This document shows, piece after piece, positions 1-5,358 of a stretch of DNA of 6,666 bases. The translations under genes and the position numbers were made by a program. This DNA is from Anaerolineaceae bacterium. GTDB taxonomy: Bacteria > Chloroflexota > Anaerolineae > Anaerolineales > Anaerolineaceae. The stretch is taken from contig DNOU01000022.1 of NCBI GenBank assembly GCA_003501835.1, forward strand, positions 6,854 to 13,519. Reading direction: 5' to 3'. The stretch's first letter is position 1, and each line of letters opens with the position of its first letter. The notes under the pieces are model-generated. The model did no database searches and was not told where the DNA came from. It saw only the letters and a list, made by a program, of their open reading frames with translations.

Positions 1-194
1 TCGGCGGGCACCATCAACCCAATTGAATTCAAGCGGTGTTCCAGGTCCCGCTGGGTGTAGAGCGGATTGTTGGTGAGGATAAGGAATTTCACATTGCAGG
101 AGAGCAGGCGTTCAATGAATTCTTTCGCTCCAGGAATGAGGGTATTCCCTTTGACAAGTACGCCGTCCATATCGATCAAATAATTCTTGGCCAT
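1..194 (-). CDS. HAD superfamily (NagD-like, subfamily IIA) phosphatase, N-terminal part only
   Basis: The first 64 residues of a minus-strand protein are visible and the rest lies beyond the left edge. HAD motif I is seen as D8-M-D10-G-V (nucleophile Asp8, acid/base Asp10). Motif II is Thr41 in LTNN, after a hydrophobic strand. The PGAKEFIERL segment between them is typical of the NagD / p-nitrophenylphosphatase group, which hydrolyses sugar or nucleoside phosphates in the cytoplasm with Mg2+. The ATG is preceded by GGAAGGG at 199-205, and an extended -10 lies 29 bases upstream. The gene is divergent from the sortase across 162 bases. The substrate cannot be told because the cap domain is outside the window. 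Membership in the family is well supported; the NagD subfamily call is an inference from the N-terminus alone. Confidence 0.85.
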   Translation of the reverse strand, partial: MAKNYLIDMDGVLVKGNTLIPGAKEFIERLLSCNVKFLILTNNPLYTQRDLEHRLNSIGLMVPA

Positions 195-222
195 AATTCC
201 CTTCCAGACTTTATTAATTGGA

Positions 223-231
223 ATTGTAGCA
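223..231 (-). promoter_or_regulatory. Extended -10 promoter for the HAD phosphatase gene
   Basis: Read on the minus strand this is TGC followed by TACAAT, an extended -10 element with one mismatch to TATAAT. It would start transcription about 22 bases before the ATG at 194, leaving room for the GGAAGGG ribosome binding site. There is no convincing -35, as is usual for TGn-type promoters. Confidence 0.5.
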
Positions 232-314
232 TGAAACGGCTTTGACCCCGGGTTCGGGAGGTTTGCCTTGCCGGGGGCTGCACTTTGTCAATGGGAGGGC
301 ATGAGATTATCGGG

Positions 315-320
315 TATAAT
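315..320 (+). promoter_or_regulatory. -10 box (TATAAT) of the sortase gene
   Basis: A perfect TATAAT lies 37 bases before the TTG proposed as the sortase start. Transcription would begin near 327, leaving a leader of about 30 bases that carries AGGAA at 346-350. No good -35 is found at 16-18 bases. TTGTCA at 285-290 is 24 bases away, which is too far. Confidence 0.45.
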
Positions 321-345
321 CATACGGGTAAGAATATACCACCCC

Positions 346-350
346 AGGAA
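346..350 (+). promoter_or_regulatory. Ribosome binding site deciding the sortase start
   Basis: AGGAA, six bases before TTG at 357. The in-frame alternatives TTG 285 and ATG 291 lie upstream of the TATAAT at 315-320, so they would not be on a message from that promoter. Confidence 0.5.
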
Positions 351-356
351 ATCAGC

Positions 357-1265
357 TTGGCACGCAGGCGTACAGCAGATCAACTCTCCACGGAGGAATT
401 GCGCCAGCTTTTGATCGAGCGGAGGCGCGAGGAACACGAAGCCCGGCTTGAGGCCTATCGGCGGACGGGCAGGGTAATTCGGGTGGATGAACCGCGTGCT
501 GCCGGCATCTCGCCGACACAGGAAGAGGATGAACTGACCGGGTTGGAGATAACCCCGGCCCGCAGGCGCCGCAACCGGCGCAAATCGGGACTCGACACTT
601 TCCTGTTCGCGGTGGAAATCGTGGCGATCGTGGGATTGCTCTTTATCTTCTTCAACGGCGTATCGCTGATCCGTGATCTCAACCGTGAGGTGGCTTCTGC
701 ACTGCAGCAGCCCACAGTCACGCCCACACCGCTGATCACCGCGGTGGTGCTGCCGAGTGGTCATAAACCGCCGGTGGCCGGGCAGGAGGTGCAGCCCAAT
801 ACCGCAGAGATCCCTGAACATCTGCGCCCGCTGATGCAGAGCTACGCCAACCTGCCGGTCCCCACAGCTGGACCCCAGCAAGCCACCCGGATGCAGATTC
901 CCACCATCAATGTGGATGCGCCGGTGGTGCAGGGAGATGGCTGGGAGCAGTTGAAGAAGGGAATCGGTCAACATATTGGCAGTGCTGACCCCGGCAATAA
1001 GGGCAACCTGGTGGTTTCGGCGCACAATGACGTGTTCGGGCAGCTCTTTAAAGATCTGGACCAACTCAAGCCGGGTGATACCGTGGTGGTCTTCACCGCG
1101 GACCGCTCTTTCACTTATGTGGTCAGCGGTACCCGCGTGGTGGACCCGACCGAGGTGAGTGTGATGGATGCCACCGAAAATGCCTCACTGACCCTCATCT
1201 CGTGCTACCCTTACCTGGTGGACAACAAGCGGATAGTGGTCACCGCTGTTTTAAAGGAAAGTTGA
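357..1265 (+). CDS. Membrane-anchored sortase family transpeptidase
   Basis: With the TTG start at 357 this is a 302-residue protein. Sortases are cysteine transpeptidases that cleave a C-terminal sorting signal and attach surface proteins to the envelope or polymerise pilins. Residues 1-78 are a charged cytoplasmic region rich in Arg, including RRRRNRR just before the membrane. One span lies at about 79-104, followed by a Pro/Thr-rich linker. The sortase barrel covers about 175-302. The catalytic residues are visible: His223 in SAHND, Cys283 in TLISCYP (the TLxTC motif with Ser for Thr) and Arg292 in NKRIVV. The frame is open further up to TTG 285, giving 326 residues. The shorter form is preferred because AGGAA sits six bases before 357 and a TATAAT lies between the two starts. 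No substrate with an LPxTG-like signal is in the window. Family very sure; the subclass (D or E-like) is not resolved. Confidence 0.92.
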   Translation: MARRRTADQLSTEELRQLLIERRREEHEARLEAYRRTGRVIRVDEPRAAGISPTQEEDELTGLEITPARRRRNRRKSGLDTFLFAVEIVAIVGLLFIFFNGVSLIRDLNREVASALQQPTVTPTPLITAVVLPSGHKPPVAGQEVQPNTAEIPEHLRPLMQSYANLPVPTAGPQQATRMQIPTINVDAPVVQGDGWEQLKKGIGQHIGSADPGNKGNLVVSAHNDVFGQLFKDLDQLKPGDTVVVFTADRSFTYVVSGTRVVDPTEVSVMDATENASLTLISCYPYLVDNKRIVVTAVLKES

Positions 1266-1288
1266 AATCATAACTGGAGGATGGATCT

Positions 1289-1501
1289 ATGGCAAAAAAG
1301 AACAAGCATCGTTCTGTGAATACTTCTAGGACAGCCGCTCCGGCAGCCAAACCTGCCGTCACGACCAAAACGATGGGCAAGTCATTTTCCACCGAATTCA
1401 ATCCTGATTACACATTTGTCAAAAAGGATCTGACCCGTATTGGTACGCTTGCCGGTATTTTCTTTGTGGTGCTCGTGGTTCTTTCGTTTTTCCTGCGCTA
1501 G
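1289..1501 (+). CDS. Small C-terminally anchored single-span membrane protein
   Basis: A 70-residue protein of unknown function with GGAGG at 1276-1280, eight bases before its ATG. Residues 1-35 are basic and Ala/Thr-rich and look disordered. Residues 36-50 (FNPDYTFVKKDLTRI) form a short amphipathic stretch. Residues 52-69 are one membrane span that runs almost to the C-terminus, so most of the protein should face the cytoplasm. It begins 23 bases after the sortase stop on the same strand and is probably co-transcribed with it. No catalytic motif is present. A role beside the sortase or in envelope assembly is only a guess from position. The start codon, ribosome site and membrane segment make it a believable real gene despite its size. 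Confidence 0.8.
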   Translation: MAKKNKHRSVNTSRTAAPAAKPAVTTKTMGKSFSTEFNPDYTFVKKDLTRIGTLAGIFFVVLVVLSFFLR

Positions 1502-1507
1502 GGTATA

Positions 1508-1544
1508 CCCTGTCCCCGGAATTGAGATGCCGGGTCGGACAGGT
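1508..1544 (+). terminator. Stem-loop after the small membrane protein, possible terminator
   Basis: CCTGTCC (1509-1515) pairs with GGACAGG (1537-1543). An inner CCGG/CCGG extends the stem across a three-base bulge, around a loop of about ten bases. It starts eight bases after the stop codon. Only a weak TTAAATC follows instead of a T-run, so termination may be poor or the structure may act on the leader of the next gene. Confidence 0.4.
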
Positions 1545-1564
1545 TAAATCACATGTGCTTCGAA

Positions 1565-1570
1565 AAGGAG
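1565..1570 (+). promoter_or_regulatory. Ribosome binding site deciding the aminotransferase start
   Basis: AAGGAG six bases before ATG 1577. It excludes the upstream in-frame ATG at 1553, which has no such site and would place this motif inside the coding region. Confidence 0.75.
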
Positions 1571-1576
1571 AGTGTC

Positions 1577-2647
1577 ATGTCTCATATGTTTGTGCCGGGT
1601 CCCGTGGACGTTGCCCCAGAAGTCCTGGCAGCCCAGACCAAGCCGATGATCCCTCATCGCAGCAAGGATTTTGAGGCAATTTTCAAGCGTACCGAAGAAA
1701 AAGCCAAACAACTTTTCTTCACCCAGTATCGCGTTTTTCAAGCAACGAGCTCAGGTTCAGGCTTGCAGGAAGCTGGAATTCGCAACTTTGTGCAAGAGTC
1801 AGTCCTTTCCTGCATCAATGGTTCGTTCTCGCAGCGCTGGAATGATGTCGCCATTGCCAACGGCAAGCAGGCTGACAAGATCGAGGTGGATTATGGCGAA
1901 GCCATCACCCCCGATATGCTGCGCGATGCCCTGAAGCAGAAGCATTATGAAGCAGTCACCATTGTGCACAATGAAACCTCCACCGGTGTGGAAAACCCGG
2001 TCAAGGATCTGTGCCAGGTGGTGCACGAGACCAGCCCCGATACCCTGATCCTGGTGGATGCAGTTTCCTCCCTGGGCGGTGTGAAAATTGAGATGGACGC
2101 CTGGGGCATTGACTTCCTGCTGACCAGCTCGCAAAAATGCCTGGCGCTGCCGCCGGGTCTGTCACTGGGTGCCGTATCCGATCGGGCGATGGCCAAGGCT
2201 GAGACGGTGAAAAACCGCGGCTGGTACTTTGACCTGCTGCTGATGGAAAAGCACCGCCTCAAAGATTCCACCCCCATGACACCCGCCATGGCACTCATCT
2301 ACGCCCTCGATGTGCAGCTCGACCGCATCCTCGAAGAAGGGCTTGACAAGCGCTTTGACCGCCACACCGCCATGTCGAAGGCGATGCAGGATTGGGCGAT
2401 CGCCCACGGTATGGAGCCCCTGGCGAAGGAGCCTTACCGCTCCAAAACCGTGGTGACCCTCAAGAATGAACTCAAGTGGGATATCAGCGCCTTGAACAAG
2501 TTCCTGCAGACCAGGGGCATGCGCATTGCCAACGGCTACGGAAAGATCAAGGATTTGACCTACCGCGTGGCCACCATGGGCGAGACGCAGCTCTCTGATA
2601 TTCACATGCTCACCGCCGCCATGGAAGACTTCATGAAACAGGCGTAA
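1577..2647 (+). CDS. Class V PLP-dependent aminotransferase (alanine/serine-glyoxylate or phosphoserine type)
   Basis: A 356-residue cytoplasmic enzyme of the usual length for fold-type I class V aminotransferases. The N-terminal FVPGPVDV motif at 5-12 is the family's substrate-entry signature. The phosphate-binding turn is SSGSG (58-62). NETSTG (132-137) lies near the cofactor. Asp161 in LVDAVSS pairs with the pyridine nitrogen, and Lys187 in SSQKCLALPPG is the Schiff-base lysine. Arg330 in TYRVATMG is the expected carboxylate-binding arginine. Known relatives transfer amino groups between alanine, serine or aspartate and glyoxylate, pyruvate or hydroxypyruvate. In some prokaryotes a class V enzyme of this group replaces SerC in serine synthesis. 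No serA neighbour is present to support that role, so the substrate stays open. The gene is flanked by a stem-loop upstream and a clear terminator downstream, so it may be monocistronic. Confidence 0.9.
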   Translation: MSHMFVPGPVDVAPEVLAAQTKPMIPHRSKDFEAIFKRTEEKAKQLFFTQYRVFQATSSGSGLQEAGIRNFVQESVLSCINGSFSQRWNDVAIANGKQADKIEVDYGEAITPDMLRDALKQKHYEAVTIVHNETSTGVENPVKDLCQVVHETSPDTLILVDAVSSLGGVKIEMDAWGIDFLLTSSQKCLALPPGLSLGAVSDRAMAKAETVKNRGWYFDLLLMEKHRLKDSTPMTPAMALIYALDVQLDRILEEGLDKRFDRHTAMSKAMQDWAIAHGMEPLAKEPYRSKTVVTLKNELKWDISALNKFLQTRGMRIANGYGKIKDLTYRVATMGETQLSDIHMLTAAMEDFMKQA

Positions 2648-2663
2648 GTGAAGTGAAAAGCGC

Positions 2664-2697
2664 AAAGGGACTGACCGAAAAAGGTCAGCCCCTTTTT
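2664..2697 (+). terminator. Intrinsic terminator of the aminotransferase gene
   Basis: CTGACC (2671-2676) pairs with GGTCAG (2683-2688) around GAAAAA. The stem continues past one A/C mismatch as AAAGGG with CCCTTT. A run of five T ends at 2697. It begins 16 bases after the stop codon. Confidence 0.9.
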
Positions 2698-2750
2698 AAC
2701 GAATTTTCATGCCCACAATAGTTGGGGAATGGGGCTTTTCAGGCTTTTTA

Positions 2751-2779
2751 TTGACGCCCATTGGGGTGCGTGATAGAAT
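2751..2779 (+). promoter_or_regulatory. Sigma70-type promoter of the tRNA-Lys gene
   Basis: TTGACG (2751-2756) and TAGAAT (2774-2779) are separated by 17 bases. Each differs from consensus by one base. The predicted start is near 2786, a few bases before the mature tRNA 5' end at 2791. Confidence 0.8.
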
Positions 2780-2790
2780 TCAGTCGTTCT

Positions 2791-2862
2791 GGGCGCGTAG
2801 CTCAATGGTAGAGCAGTGGCCTTTTAAGCCATTGGTTGAGGGTTCGAGCCCCTCCGCGCTCA
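2791..2862 (+). tRNA. tRNA-Lys, anticodon TTT
   Basis: A complete 72-base cloverleaf. The acceptor GGGCGCG pairs with CGCGCTC (one G-U). The D arm is GCTC/GAGC with loop AATGGTA. The anticodon stem GTGGC/GCCAT encloses loop CTTTTAA, giving anticodon TTT at 2823-2825, which reads AAA and AAG lysine codons. A five-base variable loop precedes the T arm GAGGG/CCCTC with loop TTCGAGC. The discriminator is A2862. CCA is not encoded, since CTT follows, so it must be added by a nucleotidyltransferase. No intron is present. Confidence 0.97.
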
Positions 2863-2880
2863 CTTTTGCGTTTAAGGGAT

Positions 2881-2918
2881 CAGTGAATGGTAGTCACGAA
2901 TCATTGATCACTGCTTTT
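2881..2918 (+). terminator. Imperfect hairpin with T-run, possible tRNA terminator
   Basis: CAGTGAATG (2881-2889) can pair with CATTGATCACTG (2902-2913), leaving a three-base GAT bulge and a 12-base loop. CTTTT follows. It lies 18 bases after the tRNA and before the tatC promoter, where a terminator would be expected. The bulge makes it weaker than the one at 2664-2697. Confidence 0.4.
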
Positions 2919-2951
2919 CCCCCTTTCTTAAACCCCTTAATTCAACAATGT

Positions 2952-2957
2952 TATAAT
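2952..2957 (+). promoter_or_regulatory. -10 box (TATAAT) of the tat operon
   Basis: A perfect TATAAT only ten bases before the proposed tatC start at 2968. The best -35 candidate is the poor TTAAAC at 2928-2933, with an 18-base spacer. Transcription would begin near 2964, so the leader would be about four bases. Confidence 0.5.
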
Positions 2958-2967
2958 GTCCACAGGT

Positions 2968-3726
2968 ATGGACAAAGTCGCTGCAAATACTCCGGAAAAC
3001 CCAGCCCCGGCGAATTCGTACTCCCCAGGCGAAAGTGAAAATGGTATGACCCTTTTCGAGCATCTGGGTGAGTTGCGTAAACGCCTCCTCATCATCCTCG
3101 CGGGGCTGGCGGTGGGGGTGATCGTCAGTTTCGCCTTTGCCGATCGTCTCATCCAGTTCATGGCGCAGCCCATCGGCGGGTTGGCGAACCTGCAATCCAT
3201 TGAGATCACCGAAAACGTGGGTGTCTTCATGCGCGTCTCCCTGCTGGGAGGCTTCATCCTGGCATTTCCGCTGATCCTGTACGAGATCATTGCCTTCGTA
3301 GTGCCGGGGTTGAAATCCAGCGAGCGCAAATGGGTGTTCCTTTCCATTCCGCTGCTTTTTCTCATGTTCGTGGGTGGGGTGGCGTTCACCTACCTGGTGA
3401 TGCTGCCAGCGGCAGTGCCTTTCCTGGTCAGTTTCCTGGGGGTGACCACCGTTCCACGGCTTTCGAACTACTTCAACTTTGTCACCAATTTGATGTTTTG
3501 GGTTGGGATCATATTTGAAACCCCCCTCGTGTTTTTCATTCTCGCCAAGCTGCACATTGTCACCGCCGGGATGCTGCTCAAGGGTTGGCGGTTTGCGGTG
3601 ATCATTTCAGCGGGGGTGGCTGCGTTGATCACCCCCACGGTGGACCCGGTGAACATGGCGCTCTTTATGACGCCCATGCTTGGGTTATACTTGTTAAGTG
3701 TTTTGATGGCAGTGTTTGCACGTTAG
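2968..3726 (+). CDS. tatC: Sec-independent protein translocase subunit TatC
   Basis: A 252-residue six-span inner-membrane protein. It is the receptor that binds twin-arginine signal peptides and, with the TatB-like partner, recruits TatA to export folded proteins. Residues 1-26 are a polar Pro/Asn-rich extension. The family core starts at MTLFEHLGELRKRL with the conserved Glu35 and Arg37. Spans lie at about 40-58, 86-112, 122-146, 171-193, 207-222 and 228-248. The signature PLILYE...FVVPGL...ER occupies 101-120, and the span-4 glutamate is Glu184 in IIFETP. The last motif ends in Tyr-Leu where many relatives have Tyr-Glu. An in-frame ATG at 2956 overlaps the TATAAT at 2952-2957 and so is unlikely to be the start. 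ATG 2968 is used here, and ATG 3046 is a second possibility. Neither has a strong ribosome site. tatA follows after 17 bases. Confidence 0.95.
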   Translation: MDKVAANTPENPAPANSYSPGESENGMTLFEHLGELRKRLLIILAGLAVGVIVSFAFADRLIQFMAQPIGGLANLQSIEITENVGVFMRVSLLGGFILAFPLILYEIIAFVVPGLKSSERKWVFLSIPLLFLMFVGGVAFTYLVMLPAAVPFLVSFLGVTTVPRLSNYFNFVTNLMFWVGIIFETPLVFFILAKLHIVTAGMLLKGWRFAVIISAGVAALITPTVDPVNMALFMTPMLGLYLLSVLMAVFAR

Positions 3727-3730
3727 AGTG

Positions 3731-3739
3731 TAAGGAGGT
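3731..3739 (+). promoter_or_regulatory. Near-perfect Shine-Dalgarno of tatA
   Basis: TAAGGAGGT matches the 16S rRNA 3' end over nine bases and sits four bases before ATG 3744. It fixes the tatA start, although the frame is open upstream to 3585. TatA is needed in large excess over TatC, and a very strong ribosome site fits that need. Confidence 0.8.
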
Positions 3740-3743
3740 TGGC

Positions 3744-3947
3744 ATGTTTGGAGGAAGAATTGGGCTGCCTGAATTACTGATCTTACTGGTTGTGATCTTG
3801 CTGGTTTTTGGCGTGGGAAGGATCTCGAAGATTTCCGAGGAGCTTGGCAAGAGCATCCGCTCCTTCCGCGATGGTCTCAACGGCGGGGATGATGAGGAGA
3901 AGAAAAAGGAAGAAAAAAAGGATAACGGTTCCAGCGCTTCAATGTGA
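3744..3947 (+). CDS. tatA: Twin-arginine translocase pore subunit TatA
   Basis: A 67-residue TatA-type protein that oligomerises to let folded substrates cross the membrane. Residues 8-24 form the short hydrophobic span, with Glu10 in LPELL as the conserved polar residue near its start. FG at 22-23 is the hinge. Residues 26-44 (ISKISEELGKSIRSF) form the amphipathic helix. The tail at 48-67 is highly charged (DDEEKKKEEKK). All of this matches TatA and the usual 60-90 residue length. The ATG at 3744 follows the strong ribosome site, and an upstream reading to 3585 would merely overlap the end of tatC. It lies 17 bases after tatC and 31 bases before the tatB-like gene, so the three are very probably one operon. 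Confidence 0.95.
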   Translation: MFGGRIGLPELLILLVVILLVFGVGRISKISEELGKSIRSFRDGLNGGDDEEKKKEEKKDNGSSASM

Positions 3948-3978
3948 CCTGAAGCATCCCTGGTAACATTTATCGGTT

Positions 3979-4332
3979 ATGGAAATTCTCAACATTGGTC
4001 CCTTGGAATTAATCCTGATCATCATCCTGGCGGTCGTTATCTTCGGCCCCGAGGACATGGTGAAATATTCTCGCGCTGCCGGACGGTGGCTTTACAAGGC
4101 GAGCAAGTCTGAATTTTGGAAATCTGTGGTCGGTACTTCAAAAGAAATCCAGGAGTTCCCCCGGCAGATCATGAAGGAAGCTCAGATTGAGGAATCCCTG
4201 AAGGAATTCAAGGCGATGAGCCACCCCACTACCGGCGTAGATGCCGAACCCACCATCCTGCCCCCTGTTCAGGTTTCAAAGGAATCTGCACCTCCTGAAA
4301 CGGACAAAAAGGACCCCGGAAACGAAGGCTGA
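3979..4332 (+). CDS. tatB: TatB-like twin-arginine translocase subunit
   Basis: A 117-residue protein of the TatA/TatB family. MEILNIGPLELILI gives the periplasmic tip and the start of the span (about 8-22), with Glu10 as the conserved acidic residue and FGPED (22-26) as the hinge. A long amphipathic and charged helix runs to about 80. A Pro-rich polar tail follows (83-117). The long helix, the length and the GPLE start resemble TatB more than TatA, and the third position after tatC and tatA supports a partner that hands substrate from TatC to TatA. TatA and TatB are hard to tell apart by sequence outside proteobacteria, so TatA2 is an alternative. No clear ribosome site precedes the ATG, so it is likely translated less than tatA, which would suit TatB. 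Confidence 0.85.
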   Translation: MEILNIGPLELILIIILAVVIFGPEDMVKYSRAAGRWLYKASKSEFWKSVVGTSKEIQEFPRQIMKEAQIEESLKEFKAMSHPTTGVDAEPTILPPVQVSKESAPPETDKKDPGNEG

Positions 4333-4344
4333 TCGGCCTACCTC

Positions 4345-4366
4345 GCCATCCAGTCTTATGGGTGGC
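4345..4366 (+). other. Stem-loop just after tatB
   Basis: GCCATCC (4345-4351) pairs with GGGTGGC (4360-4366) over seven pairs, one of them G-U, around an eight-base loop. It starts 12 bases after the tatB stop. No T-run follows, so it may protect the 3' end or terminate poorly rather than act as a strong intrinsic terminator. A smaller hairpin GGGGT/ACCCC follows at 4371-4385. Confidence 0.35.
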
Positions 4367-4404
4367 AATGGGGGTGGACAACCCCGCTCAATTTGAAGAT
4401 GCGG

Positions 4405-4653
4405 TCCAAATATCCTTCCTGGAGCCTCTCAACGGCAATTTCCCCCCGGCGTCCGCATCTTTACGGCGATAGATGCATTTGAGGCGTTGACCGGCTGCCG
4501 TGCTTTTCGAACTCCCATAAGTGTGGAAGATGCCTTTCAGACAATGAAGAAAAGGCAGAAAAGCCCTTTGATCCGCAAATCGTGGAAAGTGCCTGCCTCC
4601 GCCGTGCTCATGCACCAGACATGGCAAACAATAGCAGCGCTGCCAATGTTTAA
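4405..4653 (+). pseudogene. Decayed C-terminal fragment of an HD-GYP domain protein
   Basis: No intact gene fills this stretch, but three short reading segments together match the end of an HD-GYP domain (cyclic-di-GMP phosphodiesterase family). Segment one, from about 4405, holds Tyr-Pro at 4411-4416 and runs to ISP at 4438-4446. Segment two, one base later in frame after a run of six C (4442-4447), reads RIFTAIDAFEAL, then CRAFRTPISVEDAF, to about 4546. This matches the family's ARIFAVVDxxDALTSDRPYR pattern. Segment three, back in the first frame, reads EKPFDPQIVESACLRR (4558-4605), matching the closing FDPxVVE helix, and stops with TAA at 4651-4653. Spacing from Tyr-Pro to ARIF and from RPYR to FDP fits the family if one base was gained in the C run and one lost near 4547. 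The metal-binding HD half is absent and HHE is not recognisable, so it cannot be active. Confidence 0.75.
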
Positions 4654-5300
4654 TCTGGGCGGTGCAGAGATTTCTCTTCCTGTTCTTGTTTTTCCTGGGC
4701 AACAGCTTGGCGGTGCTGAATAAAACCCTGCATCAACTGCATAACGCCGAAGACGATGAAGCCGATTGCCAGGTAATAATAGATCGTGTTGTTGGCTGCC
4801 TGTGACAGGTAGCTGCCGACGCCAAAGAGGATACCGATAACAGCCATGATCGCACCCAGGATCAACATTTTACGGGCATCCGCACGCGTGGCAGCCTGTA
4901 CAACACGAATCTTGGTCTTCCCCGAGATATAGCCTTCCGTGTTGTTTAGATCCCGCACTCTCACCCAGCCGCCTTCGTCCGTCTTTACCACCCTCAGAGT
5001 GAAAAAAGCGTCTCCCTTGGACAGTGTTCTGATCAGATCTGATGCTGCGGACGCTTCAGAGCGCATCTCTGCGCTTGAATCCACCAGCTGAACCTTGCGC
5101 AGAGCAAAGATATGCTCAACTCCTTTGATATACCCTTTGACACCGGAATCCAGGGTGACTTCCACCCAGGTCTGGCGTTTCTTGCGCATCACCCTGCCAA
5201 TTTCAAACTCTTCATCAAGATGCAGGGTGGCGATGGAAATGGTTTGATCATCAGGTGCGGCATATACCGCGGTGGATTCGTTCGTCAAAATGGCGCGCAT
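4650..5300 (-). CDS. Membrane protein with two SH3-like (SH3b) domains and two C-terminal spans
   Basis: A 216-residue protein. Residues 1-65 and 68-134 are two SH3b-like beta units. The first has TWVEVTLDSGVKGYI (44-58). The second has GGWVRVRDLNNTEGYI (110-125), the typical Trp-Val-Arg-Val...Gly-Tyr-Ile ending. A short basic linker leads to two membrane spans at about 146-165 and 174-193, then a charged Glu/Lys/Gln tail. There is no signal peptide, so the SH3 units and the tail should lie on the same side, probably the cytoplasm. Bacterial SH3b domains often bind peptidoglycan or peptides, but a cytoplasmic location would favour peptide or protein binding. The ATG at 5300 follows AAAGGA eight bases upstream. 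It lies 58 bases after the CxxC membrane protein on the same strand, and no terminator is seen between them. The function is unknown. Confidence 0.88.
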   Translation of the reverse strand: MRAILTNESTAVYAAPDDQTISIATLHLDEEFEIGRVMRKKRQTWVEVTLDSGVKGYIKGVEHIFALRKVQLVDSSAEMRSEASAASDLIRTLSKGDAFFTLRVVKTDEGGWVRVRDLNNTEGYISGKTKIRVVQAATRADARKMLILGAIMAVIGILFGVGSYLSQAANNTIYYYLAIGFIVFGVMQLMQGFIQHRQAVAQEKQEQEEKSLHRPD

Positions 5301-5358
5301 GGATTTGGTCCTTTCACTTTCAAACTCAATTCAGGTGACTGATCCAATCAATATTTGT

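Noticed and set aside
36..245. Plus-strand open frame of 69 codons at the left edge
   Set aside because: It is the complement of the HAD phosphatase coding region, whose motifs are clear on the minus strand, and it has no ribosome site.
286..291. Perfect TTGACA on the minus strand as a -35 for the HAD gene
   Set aside because: No -10 lies 16-18 bases downstream on that strand. The extended -10 at 223-231 is too far away to pair with it.
288..1064. Long minus-strand open frame (258 codons) opposite the sortase
   Set aside because: The sortase frame carries the complete His/Cys/Arg catalytic set. The antisense product is rich in His, Arg and Cys, with no family pattern.
2711..2739. GCCC/GGGC hairpin followed by TTTT as a second terminator
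   Set aside because: The stem has only four or five pairs and a long loop, and the terminator at 2664-2697 already ends the transcript.
2709..3038. Plus-strand open frame across the tRNA
   Set aside because: It reads through the tRNA-Lys gene and its promoter and has no protein-like pattern.
2908..3555. Minus-strand open frame of 215 codons opposite tatC
   Set aside because: It is the complement of tatC. The His/Gln/Asp-rich composition is typical of an antisense shadow of a hydrophobic gene.
3585..3743. Upstream extension of tatA to ATG 3585
   Set aside because: The extra 53 residues overlap the end of tatC and are not TatA-like. The nine-base ribosome site fixes the start at 3744.
4335..4446. 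Alternative frame upstream of the C run reading QFEDAVQISFLEPLNGN as the HD-GYP segment
   Set aside because: It aligns loosely with HHExxxGxGYP, but the frame with Tyr-Pro at 4411-4416 keeps the exact family spacing to ARIF. The alignment before 4405 is too degraded to decide.
4634..4643. Palindrome GCAGCGCTGC near the converging gene ends
   Set aside because: There is no room for a loop and no T-run on either strand. It is most likely chance within coding-type sequence.
4388..4702. Minus-strand open frame of 104 codons downstream of the SH3 gene
   Set aside because: It overlaps the end of the SH3 gene in another frame, is Arg/Lys/Cys-rich without pattern, and lies opposite the HD-GYP remnant.
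4487..4723. Plus-strand open frame of 78 codons taken as an intact small gene
   Set aside because: Only its first 20 or so codons are protein-like, as part of the HD-GYP remnant. After about 4547 the true frame shifts, and its end runs antisense to the SH3 gene.
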